Assembly: GCF_000002985.6 (NCBI RefSeq)
Contig: NC_003279.8
Location: 4,402,001-4,466,000 of the forward strand
Reading direction: 5' to 3'
From: Caenorhabditis elegans
Taxonomy: Eukaryota > Nematoda > Chromadorea > Rhabditida > Rhabditidae
DNA length: 64,000 bases
In this document: positions 58,146 through 64,000 of the stretch, in pieces
Layout: each line of letters opens with the position of its first letter
Position numbering within the stretch: the stretch's first letter is position 1
Notes under the pieces: model-generated
Seen by the model: only the letters and a program-made list of their open reading frames with translations
Databases searched by the model: none
Told to the model about the DNA's origin: nothing
Translations under genes and position numbers: made by a program

Positions 58146-60704
58146 TCAATCTCCAACCAATACGAACTTCGCTTTAGGGAAATGTGTAGCGAGTCCTCCG
58201 ATCTTGATCATTGGAATTTGTGAAGCTTCGTCGAGCATCACCAATCCAATCTCATTCGCTTTGCTGGCGAATCCAATATCATTGAGAGCTGTGTGAATCG
58301 ATGCTGTAGTCCCGATGATGATTGCTGTCTCATGAATCTTCATCAACGCCGTCCAGATGGTATGTGCTGGGGGCTCCGTTTTGTATGGTGCTTTGCATCG
58401 AACTCTAATCTCGTTGTTCAACATCGGCGACGGAAGAAGTCCATGAGCGTTCAAATGTCTCGCGGCGTCAATAATTGCAGGATGGGTTCCTCTGACATTC
58501 GGTCTGTTGACTGACTGCACGACCTCCGTGAACACTTCTCTCCATAGAATCGGGAAATCATCCTCTGTGAGCACTTCCGGCTTCGCCTCATCTCTCAAAC
58601 GCGCTGACATGGCTCGAACAACCTTCACTCTTCCTCTGGGTGCCAACGAACGAATCGCATCATGAATTGCCTTCACTGCTCCATTGTTGTTCGCTGAAAT
58701 AATAACTCTTTGGATATTTTGATTTGAAAATTCGATAGCTGTTGCAGCTACCGCCTTGGTTTTACCCGTGCCAAAGGCACCATCCAATGATAAAGCTCCG
58801 AGCTTCAGGTCGCAACAAGCTTGAATGAACGTGCTCTGTTGAGCTGAACACACGAAGTTCTGATATCTGAACTCCTTATGTGGATAGTTTAAGCCATTAC
58901 TTGCTATGATTGGACCACCATTTAACGCTGCAAAGGTTGCCAAACCTTTATTACGATCCAACACCGTATCCACTGGAACAACAGGAGTTGCTGCTAGAAG
59001 GTGACCATCTGCTTCTTTAGTTTGTTTTATAAGGACTGCGTCCTCTCCGACCGCCAAAATGTGAACTGCATTATCGGCCGGTCTCAGAATTCTGCACTCG
59101 ATCGTGGTGATCGCATCCGTCGACTGCACCGCGTGATCGACCGCTGCTGGCACGAAGGTTCCGGCTGGTGTTTCGATCGAGAATTTGGTACCATTCTTCC
59201 AATTGCACGCCTTGACTGGCCTTCCAGGATATTGAAGAGCAAAAGAAACCTTCATTGATCCTTCCAATTCACGTACGTGTTGCAACGTAGTTTCGTAGTG
59301 GAATTTGTCCTGGTTCATATTCGAAGTGCTGATCATGGCGCTCAATCCATGATGTCCGAGTTTCCGCACTCCTCTCCAAGCATCTTCTGTATTCGGCGAT
59401 CTTCCTGCCATGTAGTTTGGAAGATGAAGAAATGGGTAGGCTTTCCTTGCTCCCATGATTCCGAAGTTGATGACTTGTGGACGAAGATCCCATGACTTAC
59501 TTTGAGCTGCAGTTTCTCTTCTCACCACAATGTGTGGCGTTCCAGGCAACAGTGACTTCAGGAGTTGTCCAGGAATGAGCACAGGTGTAAACGCTACTGC
59601 ATCAGCTCGGTATCCTTGAGGTGCACGGTTATCGTTGAAAGTGTCCTCGCTTACCGTCACGATCTCTGTGACTCCGCAGACAGCTAACTTCTTACTGTGA
59701 CGACCTCCTGCTGCTCTGCCAACCAACGAAAATGGTTGAGGTTCTGAAATTTTTCTTTGTACCAATGAAAACTCACTTACCTGCCAATAGTTGTGGGCTT
59801 TCATGTTCCTAATCTGATCGAACGTCTTCATAAACGACTCCGGTGCAACATCTCTTCTCTTGACAACCTTGTGGATCATGATCGTGTCTCCCTTATAGTA
59901 TTGCTTCAATTCGGCATACTTCCTTGACGTCACATCGTACGACCACTTCGTAAAGTTCATGTACATCAGATCCGGACGATCGTTCGCCACAACCTCTTTG
60001 AAAACCATAGCTACTTTGTAGACTGTTCCATTGTTCTCGACAATTGTAGCCAATGCATGCGGCTCGCTCGGAAGCTTCGTGATGAAATTAAGAGACAACT
60101 CCACCATTGTGTTTGGCGGTTTATCTTCATGTAGTGCTGGACGATGAATCTCTCCTGCCGTGTAGTTCCTGAACGACTGCACATCCTCCAATGTTGTCTC
60201 AGCTGCAAGCCTCTTCGCCACCGAAATCTTCGGCTCAAGATCCGGTTGAGCTCCATAGTGTTCTCTGAATGGATGATGTCTCTGCGGCGCTGGTCCTTGA
60301 ATTTCCAAAAATTCAAATTCGTGTTCCTTATTATCTTGGTCTTCTTCAACCATCTCGGCCCAGGGACGTCTCTGCATTCTCAAGAATCTCATATTATTCG
60401 GCACGCGTTCGCGTTCTTGTTCATTATCGTGATTATTATTGTTTAAGTTGATAGGAATTTGGTTTTGAGGGGGAAGAATGGGAACATTCGGAGCCCCGCC
60501 TGCTCCAGCGGCGAGCACAGGTGACCCTGGTCCTTCCGCTTTTACAGGTGGGTAAACTTCTCCGATGTTGGCTGCTTGTCCTCTATTCGCTTCAGCTTGT
60601 CCTTCAACAACATTCGCCGGCGGCTCCACTGCTTCAGGCATCTCTTCATCACGATTGACGGGCTCAAGCGGGTCGGCGCCGTCATCTTTTCCACGATCCG
60701 ACAT
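58146..60704 (-). CDS. Intronless helicase-like ORF truncated after motif II
   Basis: A single open frame of 852 residues starting MSDRGKDDGADPLEPVN. The first 130 residues are acidic, Pro/Ala/Asn-rich and disordered. The middle (about 150-620) is an unfamiliar conserved-looking region (for example KAYPFLHLPNYMAGRSPN). The last 220 residues have SF1 motifs: Walker A GAFGTGKTKA, Ia RVIISANNNGAV, motif II VMLDEASQIP, and then VLVGD, where motif III (GDPKQLP) should follow. It stops right there, 11 nt from repeat B, so the distal half of the helicase domain is lost. No introns, markedly richer in G+C than its neighbours. It may correspond to the siRNA-sensing transcripts reported at this locus (sosi-1 or eri-6[e-f]); I cannot decide which. 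It could yet be expressed as a C-terminally truncated protein. Confidence 0.8.
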   Translation of the reverse strand: MSDRGKDDGADPLEPVNRDEEMPEAVEPPANVVEGQAEANRGQAANIGEVYPPVKAEGPGSPVLAAGAGGAPNVPILPPQNQIPINLNNNNHDNEQERERVPNNMRFLRMQRRPWAEMVEEDQDNKEHEFEFLEIQGPAPQRHHPFREHYGAQPDLEPKISVAKRLAAETTLEDVQSFRNYTAGEIHRPALHEDKPPNTMVELSLNFITKLPSEPHALATIVENNGTVYKVAMVFKEVVANDRPDLMYMNFTKWSYDVTSRKYAELKQYYKGDTIMIHKVVKRRDVAPESFMKTFDQIRNMKAHNYWQVSEFSLVQRKISEPQPFSLVGRAAGGRHSKKLAVCGVTEIVTVSEDTFNDNRAPQGYRADAVAFTPVLIPGQLLKSLLPGTPHIVVRRETAAQSKSWDLRPQVINFGIMGARKAYPFLHLPNYMAGRSPNTEDAWRGVRKLGHHGLSAMISTSNMNQDKFHYETTLQHVRELEGSMKVSFALQYPGRPVKACNWKNGTKFSIETPAGTFVPAAVDHAVQSTDAITTIECRILRPADNAVHILAVGEDAVLIKQTKEADGHLLAATPVVPVDTVLDRNKGLATFAALNGGPIIASNGLNYPHKEFRYQNFVCSAQQSTFIQACCDLKLGALSLDGAFGTGKTKAVAATAIEFSNQNIQRVIISANNNGAVKAIHDAIRSLAPRGRVKVVRAMSARLRDEAKPEVLTEDDFPILWREVFTEVVQSVNRPNVRGTHPAIIDAARHLNAHGLLPSPMLNNEIRVRCKAPYKTEPPAHTIWTALMKIHETAIIIGTTASIHTALNDIGFASKANEIGLVMLDEASQIPMIKIGGLATHFPKAKFVLVGD

Positions 60705-61814
60705 CGTCTCACTTCACAAAGGTTGGTTGGTTGATTTGATTGGTGTGTAGATTCTGAAATTAATAAAATATTATTTCGACATCGTAAAAAAAATACGAAA
60801 ACAAACACCAAAACAAAATACGTGGAAAGATAAAATCTATTCCTACTACGTGGCTTGTGACTCACTAAGGTCACCTACGTGTTACGCCTACGTGTTACGC
60901 CTACGTGCTACATTAATTGATTAAATTCCTAAAATGCTAACGAAACGAGGAAAATAATAATTAAAACGCGACAATTTTACGAAATTTTCCTAAATTTAGA
61001 TAAAATCCTAAATTTTTACGCTGAAATATGCCTAATAGTAGTGTAAAGTTGCGCTGGGACTTCTAAATCGCTAAAATTACCTACAAAAACTGCATAAAAT
61101 GATGCGAAAAGCCGAAAAAGCTGCGAAAAAGCGTCAAAAACAAACAAAAACAACCCGAGGGCCCAAAAATTTGAATTTGTTTTGACAAAAACACGCGCGC
61201 TTACGATCGCTTTCGCTTCGAGACCCGACGCGTCCCAAGACCCATTCTACGTGAAAGTCTATGCGCCTTTAAGCTAAAATCTCAATGCGAGCTAATTTTC
61301 TACGATTTACGAGCGCTCGGGAATTATTTAATTAATTTCTTCAGAAATGTTGTGTTTTTATGGGAAAATAAACATTTTTAATTAATAATTTTACGTTTAA
61401 TTTTTTTAAAATCGAAATACGGGTAATTGTTCGTATTTAATCAATTGATATTCCAGAACAAGGAAAGTTACAGCGGTTGCGGGACACATCACACTTCGAA
61501 TACGCTCAGAACTGGAAAGAAAACAATGTTACCGGGCAAATAGACGTCGGAATTGATTAAATATGTGGTAAAAATGAACAGCATTGTGGAAATTTACTAC
61601 TGACGAGCTCGCGGTTTCCATCACGCTTTCATTTCACAATTAAATCATAATTTTGAATTTTGACAAATTGGCAATTTGCCGGAATTTTTGAATTCCGGCA
61701 ATTTGCCAATTTGCCGGAAATTTTGAATTCCGGCAAATTGGCATTTTCCGGAAAAAATCGTTTGCGCGCACCCCTGATTTGCAACGCTCATAGGTACATT
61801 TTGGTAAATTTAAG
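60705..61814. other. Spacer with divergent upstream regions
   Basis: Upstream of the helicase-like ORF (minus) and of the transposon-like gene (plus). Contains three tandem copies of ctacgtgttacgc (60869-60911), acgcgtc/gcgccttt-type dispersed sequence near 61190-61290, and a CGGCAAAT fragment at 61655-61790. A segment at 61456-61558 (after ttccag) reads QGKLQRLRDTSHFEYAQNWK and may be an upstream exon of the plus-strand gene, but I cannot place its donor. Confidence 0.5.
61655..61790. repeat. CGGCAAAT-family fragment
   Basis: Three iterations of attttgaattccggcaattt-type sequence, ending tcgtttgcgcgcacccctga, just upstream of the transposon-like gene. Confidence 0.8.
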
Positions 61815-64000
61815 GCAGAAAAAGAGGAAAAAATAAAATTTCGTGATTCCTGGATGTCAGCGAACCGTGAGAAGAAGAAGTTGGAGACTGTGATCAAAAA
61901 TCTTGAGAAAAAAATTGAAGATCAAAAGGCAAACGCAGGAACTAAAAAGAAAGAAGCGGAGCAAAAAGAAAATCTTCGAATTGAGCAAGAAAAAATTAAG
62001 AAAAAGAAGGAGCAAGAAAGATTGGAAGTCCCACCTACACCTTTTGATGATCTCAATAGTCAGAGTGCAAAAACTTTAAGAGTTGAAAAAGCAATAGAGA
62101 ATTTGAAATTTCTAGGTATGGAAAAATACAGTAATATAGAACATATTTCGTTTTCAGGCGGAAAAAGCACCGAGTTTTATCGACGAGTTATAGGAAGGTT
62201 GGGAAAGTCAGGATTGTTCAAATGGAAGATGTCGAAGAGAGAAGGATTTTACCTCTATCATGCATGTGGTCTAACCCGAAGAAAGCTGCGCACGCTGAAG
62301 GCACATTTTAGTAAATCCGGATGTTCTGATCCATTCCCTTCTGTTCACGAAATTATGAAAATTGAGAAGATCGTGGGTGCAGGCGAACAATTTTCCGTGA
62401 CTGAGCACGATAAGGACGGCGAGGAGGTGGTGGCAGCGCATCTAGTCGATGTTATCAAATATCTCACGGACAGGATCCATCACTTGATTGATAATGGGAA
62501 CCTGGTCATCGGTACTGATCCAATCTGGCTCACCATTCTAGGTGATAAAGGATCAGACGAGTTCAAGCTGTGCCTCTCTATAGGTAACGCCAAAAATCCG
62601 AACAGTTGTTGTCATTTGATCCCGCTCGGCATTTTCAACGATGACGAAAAGTCTTCTAACATCTCGAATGACCTTACTCCGATCGTGGCACAGCTCAATA
62701 GCCTCAAAGAGCTGAAACTGAAAGTAGCCGGGACCGACGTCACTGTGCCAGTCCAGCAGTTTCTTGGTGGGGACATGAAGTTCCAGTACGATGTCCTGGG
62801 CCACCAAGGAGCTTCTAGTCAGTTTCATTGTATGTTCTGCAACTCGCTGAAAAGTCGGTTAATCGGTGGCTACATTCGGGGAGCAAATGTTACACTTAGG
62901 ACAGCTGCCAGCTACAAGGAGAACAGTGGCAAAGATGGGAACAATTACGCCAGAAAAAAGTCAGTTTCTATTCGATCTCGTCAATCTACAAAATGTGATC
63001 CCCGAAGCTTGCATACCCTAATGGGCTTAGCCCAACGCTTTGGCTTTGATTACTTAATACTATGGGCGGCGAGAATTGACAATCCAACTCTCACTTTGAC
63101 CAAAACCGATATCAAACGAAGCAAAATTTCTAAAGGTCGCCTGAATCAACTACAAGAAAGTCTGAAGAAATTGGAGAAGGTGGTGTCAGGAATGGAAACT
63201 GTGCAGCAGGTTTTTCAGAACTACAAGAATAAACGCGTTGATGGGAGATCGTGTGGTGAAACTTGCCATGCTTCTATCTGTCTTTTTAAAGATAAGAAGA
63301 TGAAGTCAGCGAAGGGTTACGACGGGCGCAAGGTGGAGTGCAACACTTGCTTTCAGGCAGTTCATGCTGTGTGTGGCGGTCTTTGGACACTCGATGACTG
63401 GGAACTAACCATTTCTATTTTTCGTGTAACAATCTATTTTTCGTGTAACAATCTATTTTTCGTGTAACAATCTATTTTTCGTGTAACAATTAATTTTTCG
63501 TGTAACAATCAATTTTTCGTGTAACAATCTATTTTTCGTGTAACAATCTATTTTTCGTGTAACAATCTATTTTTTCGTGTAACAATACATTCAATCTTTT
63601 CAATTTTTCAAAAATCAAAGAAACGGGCAAATCACACTTGAGTAAAATTTTTTTACAGCTATATTTGGCGATTAGGATATATTTTCTGTCATTTATAAAC
63701 CAACAATGGTTTTTTTACTGAACAACTTATTTTACAGGAGAATAACCGGCACCTAAACGAGTTGAGAAGTGACTTACGGGAGAAGAAGAGTGTTATATTC
63801 AGTCAAGGCTTGAAGATTGATATGTTGGAATCCCAACTTAGTCAACGTCAGACAGAATTTGAATACCGATCTGCCAATGCAGCCGCAAATTCTTTCACAA
63901 GAAAAGGTTTGTGTTGCAATATTGTTCAACGAACATACCCCGATTTTCAGATCACGGAAAACTCTACCATTGCTTCGATATTAAGAACCAGGATTCGACG
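61815..64000 (+). CDS. Transposon-associated-looking protein with PHD-like zinc motif, 3' end outside the window
   Basis: Exons: 61815-63425 (an optional 42-nt intron 62116-62157 keeps the frame), 63738-63906, 63951->64000. The reading frame is open from 61815 after an acceptor, so an upstream exon is likely; the first ATG is at 61854. The N terminus is a Lys/Glu-rich coiled coil (about 90 residues). The middle has the pattern GDKG..EFKLCLSIGNAKNPNS, FLGGDMKFQYDVLGH and HCMFCNS, seen in uncharacterised, often multi-copy and transposon-linked animal proteins; I do not name a superfamily. Near residues 475-530 a Cys/His block (CGETCHAS, VECNTCFQAVHAVCGG) looks like a PHD or similar zinc fold. 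A second coiled coil follows (HLNELRSDLREKKS). Coding exons are richer in G+C than the surrounding DNA. Confidence 0.6.
63416..63590. repeat. 19-bp tandem repeat (gtgtaacaatctatttttc), about nine copies
   Basis: Units differ by one or two bases (caattaat, caatcaat variants; one unit has an extra T). The array begins at the end of the long exon and fills the start of the next intron. Every unit contains cgt|gtaaca, a usable 5' splice-site-like sequence. Confidence 0.9.

Noticed and set aside
59741..59790. Candidate intron in the helicase-like ORF (gtaagtgagt ... atttcag)
   Set aside because: It would be 37 nt and its removal shifts the frame; reading through keeps an open frame on both sides.
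1..64000. CRISPR arrays, bacterial operators or ribosome binding sites
   Set aside because: The window is nuclear eukaryotic DNA; the tandem repeats seen have no spacer structure.

Overview
The window reads as nuclear DNA of a Caenorhabditis nematode, almost certainly C. elegans (the eri-6/eri-7 segment of chromosome I, in the N2-like arrangement). Evidence: AT-rich introns with TTTTCAG acceptors and many 40-60 nt introns, acceptor-like trans-splice sites next to start codons, typical worm dispersed palindromes, and proteins recognisable as TIAM-1, eIF3h, CPS-6, CMT-1, a TM2D3-type protein and the split helicase ERI-6/ERI-7. All exon models were built by hand from splice signals and reading phase; family names come from motif recognition and memory, not from a search.

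Layout. 1-2.6 kb (+): 3' part of a secreted trypsin-like protease gene. 2.6-9.8 kb: no gene found. 9.8-24.1 kb (+): tiam-1, a Rac guanine-nucleotide exchange factor of 17 exons with a lipid-anchor-like N terminus, with a two-TM protein gene nested on the opposite strand in its first intron. 25.0-26.0 kb (+): a small signal-anchor protein with a TATA box. 27.0-29.9 kb (-): a CSRNP/AXUD1-type nuclear protein. 29.9-38.5 kb: long gene-poor spacer with microsatellites and palindromes. 38.5-42.3 kb (-): a disordered basic protein. 42.7-44.3 kb (+): eif-3.H. 44.7-48.9 kb (-): cps-6, a TM2D3-type gene and cmt-1, possibly one operon with eri-7 upstream. 49.5-54.3 kb (-): eri-7 (helicase core). 55.4-56.7 kb (+): eri-6 (N-terminal half). 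58.1-60.7 kb (-): an intronless helicase-like ORF cut off just after motif II. 61.8-64 kb (+): a transposon-associated-looking gene running off the window.

The outstanding system is eri-6/eri-7. One helicase is encoded in two halves on opposite strands, so no single colinear transcript can encode it; the halves are joined by trans-splicing. Two almost identical direct repeats (54376-55311 and 57209-58135) flank eri-6. Because the genes run in opposite directions, eri-6 read-through RNA and eri-7 upstream RNA would carry complementary copies of this repeat and could pair. I find a phase-2 donor inside the last eri-6 exon that joins the eri-7 first exon in frame, giving a 925-residue protein. 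The repeats have been traced in published work to Polinton terminal repeats, and the truncated helicase ORF ends 11 nt from one repeat edge, so the segment looks like a transposon-rearranged locus.

The rest of the non-coding DNA is rich in dispersed elements: at least ten copies of a CGGCAAAT/GCCGGAATT family, four copies of a GGTCTCGACACG palindrome, one palindrome nested inside a CGGCAAAT copy, and several foldback elements inside introns.
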